Source: Coemansia sp. RSA 922 (lineage: Eukaryota; Kickxellomycota; Kickxellomycetes; Kickxellales; Kickxellaceae). Taken from it: a DNA stretch of 15,175 nt. Both the position numbers and the translations under genes were made by a program. Where the stretch lies: positions 1 to 15,175 of the forward strand of contig JANBQS010000580.1 of assembly GCA_027577415.1 (NCBI GenBank), given 5' to 3'. This document shows, in pieces, positions 8,725-15,175 of the stretch. Every line of letters starts with the position of its first letter. Position 1 is the first letter of the stretch. The notes under the pieces are model-generated. The model was not told where the DNA came from. It did no database searches and saw nothing but the letters and a program-made list of their open reading frames with translations.

Positions 8725-8826
8725 TTTTGATATGACGGATGCGCTTCAAAAAAATTATAAAAGAAAAATGGAGGAAATGTTGGAGGATATTGAAAAATAT
8801 GTAAGAACTGGGAGGAAGAGGGCTCT

Positions 8827-8835
8827 CTTTATATA
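8827..8835 (-). promoter_or_regulatory. TATA box of MET6
   Basis: Minus strand reads TATATAAAG, about 105-110 bp upstream of ATG 8724, the same spacing as in the other minus-strand promoters here. No CACGTG (Cbf1) site or clear Met31/32-type site was seen in the adjacent upstream 300 bp. Confidence 0.65.
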
Positions 8836-9848
8836 GCATTTTGACACTGACATTTCTTGCATTTTCACTCATGCGCCCACTCCGCCAGGCCTAAAAACAC
8901 TACCATCTCTTTCCCCCAAACCCCATTCACAGCAATAATCACAGGCATGAAATGCTCACACATCAGTGGCGTTGGGGGGCAACCGTGAATAACAGCCGAG
9001 GATCGACAGTGAGCAAATGGGAAAATGGGGATAGTGCGGCTGCATAAGAACGCCTTTTTCGCTCACAAAGCAATAACAATGGATAGCAGAGCCAGCAAGT
9101 ATAATGCGGATACACAAAAACGACGGAAAAAGCAGTTGCAAATCTTTTTTCCCTTGCCAGAAACACCCGCCCCGCCCATTTTAAAAGGCTGTTGTGAGGA
9201 TTGGTAGTAAGAGCGACCAGCAGGAAGGTAACAGCCGGGAGTTCCGGCCTGCATAATAGTGGTGGCCACTAATCCCAGAGGACTGTGGATGTGTGGAAAC
9301 GACCAGCAGACTCCTGATTTCTGGCCGTAAACTGTATTCCAGGCTATAATAACACTGGCTTCAATAGCGTTCATTGTTGTGAGTCAATGTCTGCGATGTA
9401 TTTCACAGTAGAAATGAAGCTGGAGACTAGCATACAGTGATGACACCGAGCGAAAGGTGGGGTAATAGACACCATTCGCTCGATGATAATGTCTTTGGAA
9501 CGTTCAAGGCAACATGCAGCGGCACTACTCCTCAAGCACTCTCTAAACGTTATTCCCAGACGCTACCAAATAGGCTGCCATCGCATGTAAAGAAGGTTTT
9601 TTTCTTTAAAGCGAAGTGTTGCTACGCCCTTGAGAGCGCAGAGAGAAACAAGCATGATGTATTCTTAGACAGAAGAAAGCTGTAAAAATGATTTCTCTAC
9701 TGAATGATATTAGCAAAACGCCACATGAATGGCAGGTGGTACATACTGGCATACACACATTTCAACTAGAGACAGCGAAAAGAGAAAGCCTGTTGTAGCA
9801 ACATGCACTTGAGATTTATACCAACCAAGAACCATATGCCGCAGAACC
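8836..9848. other. Gene-poor region upstream of MET6
   Basis: About 1 kb with no supported gene. Open frames up to 103 codons occur on both strands, but none shows known motifs, consistent composition or a matching TATA/start arrangement. The part next to MET6 must hold its upstream regulatory DNA. Notable items are a group of small inverted repeats (9187-9271) and a CCAAT box on the minus strand (ATTGG on plus, near 9199-9203). No tRNA-like B-box was found. Confidence 0.5.
9187..9271. repeat. Group of three nested or adjacent inverted repeats
   Basis: GGCTGTT (9187-9193) pairs with AACAGCC (9230-9236). GCCGG-GAGTT-CCGGC spans 9234-9248. TAGTGG-TGG-CCACTA spans 9257-9271. The middle one contains CGG-N5-CCG (9236-9246), the form of site read by Zn2Cys6 regulators in fungi. 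It could be a MET6 upstream element about 510 bp from the start, or a structured RNA; the sequence does not decide. Confidence 0.4.
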
Positions 9849-9966
9849 ACTAGCTTTGTTGAACGTGAATGATGACCTTCCACATAATTGATGCCAAATA
9901 TGTAAGAGTTGCTGTAAGCTTTAGACTCGACAATAGCCTCTAAAAATAAAGAGGTTAGGAAGTTTC

Positions 9967-10410
9967 CTAATGTGGACGTGAATAGGGATCAAGTTCCTTT
10001 AATCTACAGGCTATTTCCTCGGGCACTGGCATTACAGTTCCTTCTTTAGAATAAGCAACAACTGACACTCCGTTATTAGTACCCCTATCATCTGAGACTA
10101 AAACAAGACTACTAAAGAGTCCTGTATCATATACATTATTCTCATTGACAAAATTACCTTCATCTTCAAAGTTCTCTTCACTATCAAAAATCTCATTATC
10201 GTCAATATTCTCATCATCCATCCAAAGCGCCTTGACAATAACAAAGTCAGTACCTTTGAATGCTTTTTCCAATATACTCGTTACCTTGGCAAATGTAGCA
10301 TCGAAGGAGTAAGCGATTATGAACTCCTTTCCATTGTATTTCTCTTTAAGGTGTTGTGGAGTATCTACAACAGTTTTATAATATATTCCGTCAATAGTAG
10401 CAGCTGGCAT
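9967..10410 (-). CDS. Array gene A1: small protein of unknown family (147 aa)
   Basis: Not recognised. ATG 10410 is chosen because all four paralogues start with MP at the same place relative to a shared leader (a CTTA(C/T)TATG-like context in three); an in-frame extension to 10461 begins with TTG, not ATG. The protein has GKEFIIAYSFD at 27-37, an amphipathic helix-like stretch (39-51), FVIVKAL at 56-62, a very acidic insertion at about 65-95, and a signature SDDRGTNNGVSVVAYSKEG at 106-124 followed by MPVPEEI. No signal peptide or membrane segment is seen, so a cytosolic or nuclear location is inferred. The stop TAG (9967-9969) comes four codons before an in-frame TAA (9955-9957) that lies at the ancestral stop position of the family, so the C-terminus is slightly shortened. 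Confidence 0.72.
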   Translation of the reverse strand: MPAATIDGIYYKTVVDTPQHLKEKYNGKEFIIAYSFDATFAKVTSILEKAFKGTDFVIVKALWMDDENIDDNEIFDSEENFEDEGNFVNENNVYDTGLFSSLVLVSDDRGTNNGVSVVAYSKEGTVMPVPEEIACRLKELDPYSRPH

Positions 10411-10497
10411 AATAAGGCGGAAAACTGGGCAAAAACTTGTGAGTGTTGGTTGACTTGACAAATAAAATATGAGGAGTGAGAATAATGAGAAACGGGC

Positions 10498-10530
10498 TTC
10501 AACACTTGTTCAGGCAGAACCCTTTATATA
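10498..10530 (-). promoter_or_regulatory. Core promoter of array gene A1
   Basis: Minus-strand TATATAAAGG at 10521-10530, about 111-120 bp before ATG 10410. Between it and the gene is a degenerate version (10498-10506) of the CAAC-N-GTTG palindrome that is intact in the other copies. Confidence 0.6.
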
Positions 10531-10992
10531 ATACATCAGTTGCAGGAAACACGCTGTTTGAGTGCAGAGGATGCCCAACAAACTGTCCAATTTCTTTTTG
10601 CAAAGCAATGACGTAGATATTGACTGCATAGAAAATTGGTTTTCTTTCTTGAAAAAGAACACGGTGCCTTTGAAAGAGACCAAACAAGCCAATTCGCATA
10701 CCAATGATGTAGCTGAGAGCTCTCGCACGCAAAGAACATTTGAAAGCAATGGTGACGAGGTGTGAAGTGCAAGTACAATTCAACATTCAAAATAGTAATG
10801 CTTCCTTTGAAGAAAGGCAATCATGTGTTCAACGTGTGTCTTCTTGCAGCAGCCAAATTTTCCTTTACGTTTTCTATTGTCGAGCATCCTTTGGATACAT
10901 CATTTGTTCGTTGCTGTGAGTTGAATGTAAAAAATTTGATTGTAGCTTCACTCTTTCAGCCTACAAAATACTTTAACAAGCGGCTTGTCCCA

Positions 10993-11530
10993 CTTTGGTG
11001 GATGCATGGCTGGATGGAAATATGTCAATGGGGTGTTTGCACTTTTTCCCTCCCCATATCCAAACTATCAAGTTGTCCTTTAACCAAATAATCATTTTGC
11101 AGCAATGTAACACTGACTCACACACTCTCCACAGTCATTTCAAATAGAACCATGCTAGATCGTTACCAAGAGCTGTCAAAACAACAGTCATTCAGAATTA
11201 TAGCATGCTGCGTGAGTGCCACTACAGGTGTTATGTCATTTAGCTTGGTAAGCACAACGCATATCATGTCCATATGTATTTCTAGAGTCGTTTCTTTGTT
11301 GCTATCAATATATTTGAACTATCTGACAAAATAAAATTCCAACAAAAAACTATTTAATAAAATGGAGTGCACTAAGAAAGTCGTAATGTAATGCACTCAT
11401 AGTGTTTGTCAACCAAAAGCATAATATGTAAATAACTAGCATGGTAAGCATGAAACACCAACTCATGATTGTTTCCAAAGATACTAATGCGTGGCTTCAC
11501 TTCTAACCGTTAATGGCTCTAACTAAAAAG
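10993..11530. repeat. Long direct repeat, copy 1 (partner 14080-14620)
   Basis: About 24 mismatches and a few short indels over roughly 535 bp when aligned by eye (about 95% identical). Only about six mismatches fall in the first ~410 bp. Mismatches concentrate next to the B gene 3' end. Confidence 0.85.
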
Positions 11531-11533
11531 AGG

Positions 11534-11944
11534 TTAGACTAAAATCTCACATGTATCTTCCGCATAGTTTACTTTACCCCTGATAAATTCGGCTACATCA
11601 TTTGGCACACCCATAGGATTTCCATCTTTAGAATAAACCACCATATACACGGAGTCACTAAGATGAAAATGAATTGATTTCGAAAGAGTAAGAGTATAAC
11701 CATAAGGCTCACCCTTAGTAAGTTTATGCTTCCAGAAGTCAGACCACTGCACCTTGACAATAACAGTTTCATCCTTAACATTCTTATAAAAATCCACCAA
11801 TTCGTTTGCTATATCTCTAAGTGAAACAGGGCAGTCAGAAAATAAAGCCACATAGTTCTTGCCATGGTGATGTTTATTAACATATTGGAGAATTTCCTTG
11901 AAAGAAGTGAAGATAACCCCCTCAGTAATAATGGTAGCAGGCAT
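11534..11944 (-). CDS. Array gene B1: small protein of unknown family (136 aa)
   Basis: Not recognised; type B member of the array. It starts MPATII and shares with copy 4 F-x-S-x-KEI-x-QYV (residues 12-22), H-x-G (26-28), NEL (47-49), and a C-terminal VPNDVAEFIRGK-like segment (113-124). The family's second core strand appears as VYMVVYSKDG at 99-108. The middle (about 66-97) is quite unlike copy 4. Only about one third of residues match copy 4 by eye, although the DNA outside the gene on both sides is 95-99% identical. No signal peptide, membrane segment or known catalytic motif is visible. The stop TAA (11534-11536) lies inside a small inverted repeat. It has its own TATA box about 95-103 bp upstream. 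Confidence 0.72.
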   Translation of the reverse strand: MPATIITEGVIFTSFKEILQYVNKHHHGKNYVALFSDCPVSLRDIANELVDFYKNVKDETVIVKVQWSDFWKHKLTKGEPYGYTLTLSKSIHFHLSDSVYMVVYSKDGNPMGVPNDVAEFIRGKVNYAEDTCEILV

Positions 11945-12094
11945 AGTAAGGTGTAAAACTTGTAAAACTTGGTTATTATTGCAAATGTATGAGATGAGAA
12001 TAGTGAGGAGCGAGCTTCAACAGTTGTCTAGGCAGGGCCTTTTATATCACCTCAGTTGTAGTGAAGACGTCATTCAAGAGCAAGTCATGGCCAA
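11942..12094. repeat. Promoter-proximal direct repeat, copy 1 (partner 15023-15175)
   Basis: 151 of 153 positions identical to 15023-15175 with no gaps, counted by eye. It begins at the B gene start codon and covers the leader, palindrome and TATA box. The partner is cut by the window end, so the true repeat is longer. Confidence 0.9.
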
Positions 12095-13108
12095 TTTTTT
12101 GTCCAATTCCTCCCCACTTTTTTTCTCAAGGTAATGACATAGTCGGATGCAGAAATGCAATGGTTTCTTTTCAGCAAAGGACATGTTGCGTTTGAATTGC
12201 AACTAGGTGAGCAAACAGATATGCTTGCCTCTTTTCCAAAAGCAGTTGAATGCAAAGACCCTTTGCCAGCAATAATGGGGAAGTGCAGGTTCTTTGAAGA
12301 AAGGCAATCATGTGTTGGATGTGTGTCTGTTAGCAACACCCAAATTTTGCCTTTACGTTCTCTGTTGTTGAGCAGCCTTTGAATACGTCATTTGTTCATT
12401 GCTGTGCTTTGAGCTCACTACATTTATTTATAGCTTCGCTCTTTTTTTTAATCTACTTGGAGTTTAACAACCGGCCTTCCTCCTCCATGGATGCATGGCT
12501 GGAGGGAAAACAGTCCAGAGGGGTTCGCCCATTTTCCCTCCCCACCTCCAAACTAGCAAGGTCTCCTCTCCAAATTTTTATTCATCCTTTTTTGACATAG
12601 CCAGGGGTTTCATTATTTTTCTAGTAAACACCATCCCCACAAGCAACTCAGGCACCAGTGTACTCACAGTATGCTGGAATCAAGTATTTGAACTTTGTTC
12701 ACAGCTTCTCAACAGTCATTTTAGTTGTGAGTATGCAAGGTATGTTCCAAGAGGTGTCAAATCAATAGCCCACACAACATATAACTGGGCTGAGAATAGG
12801 TCACTACACGTGCGATGCCATTGACCTTGACAAATGCATTATGTATCAAGACTATGTATTTATAGTTAAATTTCTTTGTTGCAAACAATATATTCGAACT
12901 AATTAACGTAATAATTTACTAGCAACTATATAATAAAAAAGTGCAGACACATGTCATTATGACATACATTCGGGGGTTTGCTAGCCTACTATCTTAACCT
13001 GTAAATCACCAGCACAGTAAAACATAAACCACAACAAGCACACTACTGTTGCCAAACATACAAGAGTTATACGCTTTAGTGTTGACAATTGCCCCGAAAA
13101 TAAAGCAG
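11945..13108. other. Spacer between array genes B1 and A2
   Basis: 1.16 kb and the most diverged spacer. It holds the B1 promoter (11942-12094 nearly identical to 15023-15175), the conserved 25-bp block at 12292-12316, and a segment near 12360-12560 recognisably homologous to the other spacers (GGATGCATGGCTGGA and CCCTCCCC-x-TCCAAACTA landmarks) but with many substitutions and indels. No gene is seen. Confidence 0.6.
12018..12047 (-). promoter_or_regulatory. Core promoter of array gene B1
   Basis: Minus-strand TATAAAAGG at 12038-12046, about 95-103 bp before ATG 11944, followed about 12 bp downstream by the palindrome CAAC-N-GTTG (12018-12026). The same arrangement recurs in B2 and A2. The palindrome's position near the expected transcription start suggests an initiator or factor site. 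Confidence 0.6.
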
Positions 13109-13501
13109 CTAGAGGGAGGGAGTTCTCTGAGCTACATACAAAAGGGGATCATAATTTCTTAATTCTTCAACTATATTTTCTGGCACTGGCATCTCAGTTC
13201 CTTCCTTGGAATATGCGACCACTACCACTCCATTATTAGTACCATTATCATCTGATATTAAAACAGCACAACAACATAGTTCTGCACCATCAACAAAACT
13301 ATCGTCATCCAAAATAAGCACCTTGACAATAATGATATCAAAGTTATTGCACGCTCTTCCCAATATACTTACTGTCTTGGTAAATGTATTATCAAAGGAA
13401 TATGCGACTATGTACTCTTTGCCCGGGTGGATCCCCTTGACATACTCATGAACATCCGCAGCTGAAGTGTAATTAATCGTAGCAGTATAGGTAGGAGGCA
13501 T
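13109..13501 (-). CDS. Array gene A2: small protein of unknown family (130 aa)
   Basis: Not recognised; closest to copy 1. ATG 13501 corresponds to the starts of the paralogues. The frame can be read upstream to a GTG at 13690, but that would run through the TATA box (13613-13622) and is rejected. Core: HPGKEYIVAYSFDNTF at 25-40, FDIIIVKVL at 54-62, an aspartate group at 65-67, a triple Cys at 76-78, then ISDDNGTNNGVVVVAYSKEG at 82-101 and MPVPENIVEELRNYDP. It lacks the acidic insertion of copy 1, so it is nearer the minimal form of type A. The stop TAG at 13109-13111 matches the ancestral stop position. No signal peptide or membrane span. Confidence 0.72.
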   Translation of the reverse strand: MPPTYTATINYTSAADVHEYVKGIHPGKEYIVAYSFDNTFTKTVSILGRACNNFDIIIVKVLILDDDSFVDGAELCCCAVLISDDNGTNNGVVVVAYSKEGTEMPVPENIVEELRNYDPLLYVAQRTPSL

Positions 13502-13591
13502 GGCAAGGCGTAAAACTTGGCAAGTGTGTAAGTATTGGCTGTTTAAGCAAATAGAATATGCGGAATAAGAACAATTATGAGGAGCGAGCTT

Positions 13592-13622
13592 CAACGGTTG
13601 TCCAGGTATATGCCTTTTTATA
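13592..13622 (-). promoter_or_regulatory. Core promoter of array gene A2
   Basis: Minus-strand TATAAAAAGG at 13613-13622, about 112-121 bp before ATG 13501, with CAAC-N-GTTG at 13592-13600. The flanking GAGCGAGCTTCAAC block on the plus strand is shared with both B copies. Confidence 0.6.
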
Positions 13623-14079
13623 TCCCTTTGGTTGCAGGAAACTCGCTTTTTGGCGCTGAGAATGGCAAAAAACCCCGTCTTATTCCTCACCTTTTTGAAG
13701 GCAATGCCGTTTTCGGATGCAGTATAAATCTGGTTTCTTTCCAGAAATAAATTTGATGCTTTCTACAAACGACCAAAGAAGCCAATCTGTATACCAATGA
13801 CGTAGTTTGGAGCCGTCTCACTCAAAGAATATTTGAAAGAAACGATGGCCAGGTGTGAAGCGCAAATCCAGTTCAATATTCAGAAATCAGAAATTTCTTT
13901 GAAGAAAGGCAATCATGTGTTGGATGTGTGTCTTGTAGCAGCCAATTTCGCCTTTACATTCTCTATTGTCGAGCAGCCTTTGGAAACATTATTTGTTCGT
14001 TGCAGTGCTTTGAATGTAAAACATTTGATTGTAGCTTCACTCTTTCAGCCTAGAAAATACTTTAACAAGGGGCCTCTCT

Positions 14080-14620
14080 CTTTGGTGGATGCATGACTGG
14101 ATGGAAATATGTCAATGGGGTTGTTTGCACTTTTTCCCTCCCCATATCCAAACTATCAAGTTGTCCTTTAACCAAATAATCATTTTGCACCAATGTAACA
14201 CTGACTCACACACTCTCCACAGTCATTTCAAATAGAACCATGCTAGATCGTTACCAAGAGCTGTCAAAACAACAGTCACTCAGAATTATAGCAGGCTGTG
14301 TGAGTGCCACTACAGGTGTTATGTCATTTAGCTTGGTAAGCACAACGCATATCATGTCCATATGTATTTCTAGAGTCGTTTCTTTGTTGCTATCAATATA
14401 TTTGAACTATCTGACAAAATAAAATTCCAACAAAAAACTATTTAATAAAATGGAGTGCACTAAAAAAAAGTCGTAATGTAATGCGCTCATAGTGTTTGTC
14501 AACCAAATACATAATATGTAAATCACTAGCTTGGTGAACATGAAACACAATTTCATGGTTGCTGCCAAACATACTAATGCGTGGTTTTATTTCTAACCGT
14601 TAATGGCTCTAACGAAAAAG
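14080..14620. repeat. Long direct repeat, copy 2 (partner 10993-11530)
   Basis: Second copy of the repeat at an offset of about 3.09 kb. It ends at the stop codon of B2, as the first copy ends at the stop codon of B1. Confidence 0.85.
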
Positions 14621-14623
14621 AGG

Positions 14624-15025
14624 TTAGTATAAAAACTTATCTGTAGCTTCATTCACATAGTAATCTTTACCCCTGAGAACTTCGGCTACATTATTTGACA
14701 CACCCGTAGGTACTCCATCTTCAGAATATGCCAAAACATACACCTTGTTATTAGGGCCAGATTTAGGTGCAATAGAAATTCTACCAACATGAGATATGCT
14801 CGGCTTGAACAGATCATAGTTATAATAACCTGCGCCCAAATTCACAAGGATAATAACATAGTCCTCACTGTACATGTTTGCCAACTCATTTACTATCACT
14901 TTGACAATATCTGGATAGAAGGAGTACACGACCATGTAGTCCGTTCCAGGGTGATTATCTTTAACATATTGGGGAATTTCCTTGGAAGAAGCAAAATTGT
15001 CTTTCCTAATAATGGTAGCAGGCAT
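14624..15025 (-). CDS. Array gene B2: small protein of unknown family (133 aa)
   Basis: Not recognised; type B, paired with copy 2. It starts MPATII at ATG 15025. Core features: NHPGTDYMVVYSF at 24-36, VNELANMY at 45-52, YVIILV at 56-61, a variable Tyr- and Gly-rich middle, then KVYVLAYSEDG at 94-104 and NNVAEVLRGK at 111-120. The stop TAA (14624-14626) sits in the same small inverted repeat as in copy 2. The first six residues, the KEI-x-QYV segment and the last third agree with copy 2, while residues 62-93 scarcely align. Its promoter, up to the window end, is 151/153 identical to that of copy 2. Confidence 0.72.
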   Translation of the reverse strand: MPATIIRKDNFASSKEIPQYVKDNHPGTDYMVVYSFYPDIVKVIVNELANMYSEDYVIILVNLGAGYYNYDLFKPSISHVGRISIAPKSGPNNKVYVLAYSEDGVPTGVSNNVAEVLRGKDYYVNEATDKFLY

Positions 15026-15175
15026 AGTAAGGTGTAGAACTTGTAAAACTTGGTTATTATTGCAAATGTATGAGATGAGAATAGCGAGGAGCGAGCTTCA
15101 ACAGTTGTCTAGGCAGGGCCTTTTATATCACCTCAGTTGTAGTGAAGACGTCATTCAAGAGCAAGTCATGGCCAA
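15023..15175. repeat. Promoter-proximal direct repeat, copy 2 (partner 11942-12094)
   Basis: Right-hand copy of the B-gene promoter repeat, truncated by the end of the window. Only two substitutions separate it from the left copy. Confidence 0.9.
15099..15127 (-). promoter_or_regulatory. Core promoter of array gene B2
   Basis: Minus-strand TATAAAAGG at 15119-15127, about 94-102 bp before ATG 15025, with CAAC-N-GTTG at 15099-15107. The whole segment 15023-15175 differs from 11942-12094 at only two positions, with no gaps. Confidence 0.6.

Larger units (their letters stand above)
10411..11533. other. Spacer between array genes A1 and B1
   Basis: 1.12 kb: A1 promoter, a conserved 25-bp block (10805-10829), and then the segment 10993-11530, which is nearly identical to 14080-14620 in the third unit. 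Plus-strand open frames here (for example 10762-11091 and 11152-11334) are not kept intact in the middle unit and are not called as genes. Confidence 0.6.
13502..14623. other. Spacer between array genes A2 and B2
   Basis: 1.12 kb, collinear with the first spacer. It contains the A2 promoter, the conserved 25-bp block at 13897-13921, and the segment 14080-14620 that matches 10993-11530. No independent gene is supported. Confidence 0.6.
9849..15175 (-). repeat. Tandem array of ~1.53-kb units carrying four paralogous small genes (A-B-A-B)
   Basis: Gene starts at 10410, 11944, 13501 and 15025 give periods of 1534, 1557 and 1524 bp. Types alternate: copies 1 and 3 (A) resemble each other, as do copies 2 and 4 (B), so a two-gene module of about 3.08-3.09 kb has been duplicated. 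Left-boundary homology begins near 9849, where ACTAGC and the bases after it match the 3' flanks of the B copies. The array runs off the right end of the window. Composition is visibly more AT-rich than the housekeeping region. No transposase, terminal repeat or target-site duplication was seen, so unequal recombination is the likely mechanism. Confidence 0.88.

Noticed and set aside
9187..9275. tRNA or 5S rRNA gene
   Set aside because: No B-box-like GTTCRANNC, no cloverleaf-compatible arms and no pol III T-run at the right distance.
9063..9374. 103-codon minus-strand frame upstream of MET6
   Set aside because: A hydrophobic C-terminal end but no recognisable domain and no TATA/start arrangement like its neighbours; not strong enough to call.
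10411..10461. 17-residue N-terminal extension of array gene A1
   Set aside because: It begins with TTG; the MP start at 10410 aligns with all paralogues.
13502..13690. 63-residue N-terminal extension of array gene A2
   Set aside because: It begins with GTG, runs through the TATA box and shared leader, and has no counterpart in the paralogues.
10762..14096. Homologous plus-strand frames (10762-11091, 13833-14096) as a second gene family
   Set aside because: They are similar only because the DNA is duplicated: the middle unit carries a frameshift and stop, and most differences between the other two change amino acids, so there is no sign of selection on the frame.
9967..15025. Thioredoxin-like identity for the array proteins
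   Set aside because: The strand-helix-strand order is suggestive, but there is no CxxC or cis-Pro motif, so naming the fold would be unsupported.
9849..15175. Transposon or CRISPR-like origin of the repeats
   Set aside because: The repeats are ~1.5 kb gene-bearing units with no terminal inverted repeats, target duplications, transposase, or short spacer-repeat pattern.

Overview
The window looks like nuclear DNA from a fungus. Five recognisable eukaryotic or fungal genes lie on the left: the exosome subunit CSL4 (3' end only), a cis-prenyltransferase (RER2/SRT1 type), cysteine dioxygenase, a CSC1-type osmosensitive channel, and cobalamin-independent methionine synthase (MET6). The genes are intron-poor and closely spaced, and several minus-strand genes have TATA boxes about 95-150 bp before the ATG. 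The one intron found is 127 nt with standard GT...AG ends. Gene content fits an intron-poor fungus, perhaps an early-diverging lineage such as Kickxellomycotina, but that placement is a low-confidence guess.

Layout. Positions 1-222 (+) hold the CSL4 C-terminus. 288-1346 (+) is the cis-prenyltransferase, convergent with cysteine dioxygenase at 1427-2098 (-). 2099-2801 is the cysteine dioxygenase upstream region, with a TATA box and a cluster of AGGGG/CCCCT stress-element cores. 2802-5907 (-) is CSC1 in two exons; the first exon (5720-5907) carries the start codon and first membrane segment and is joined across an intron at 5593-5719. 6415-8724 (-) is MET6 with a TATA box at 8827-8835. 8836-9848 has no convincing gene. 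From about 9849 to the window end is a visibly more AT-rich tandem array of four small paralogous genes of unknown function, all on the minus strand, with starts at 10410, 11944, 13501 and 15025.

The array is the most interesting part. Unit period is about 1.53 kb, but the genes alternate in type (A-B-A-B), so the higher-order repeat is about 3.08 kb. The noncoding DNA around the two B genes is 95-99% identical by eye, while the two B proteins share only about one third of their residues. All copies share a TATA box, and a CAAC-N-GTTG palindrome beside it (imperfect in A1). Three also share a 25-bp block about 350-420 bp upstream of the start, and all share a conserved stop-codon context. This suggests a lineage-specific, rapidly diversifying family kept under a common promoter. 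No function can be assigned from sequence alone.

Two left-hand genes concern sulfur amino acids (MET6 makes methionine, cysteine dioxygenase consumes cysteine). They flank an osmosensitive channel gene on the same strand. Otherwise the left half looks like ordinary housekeeping DNA.
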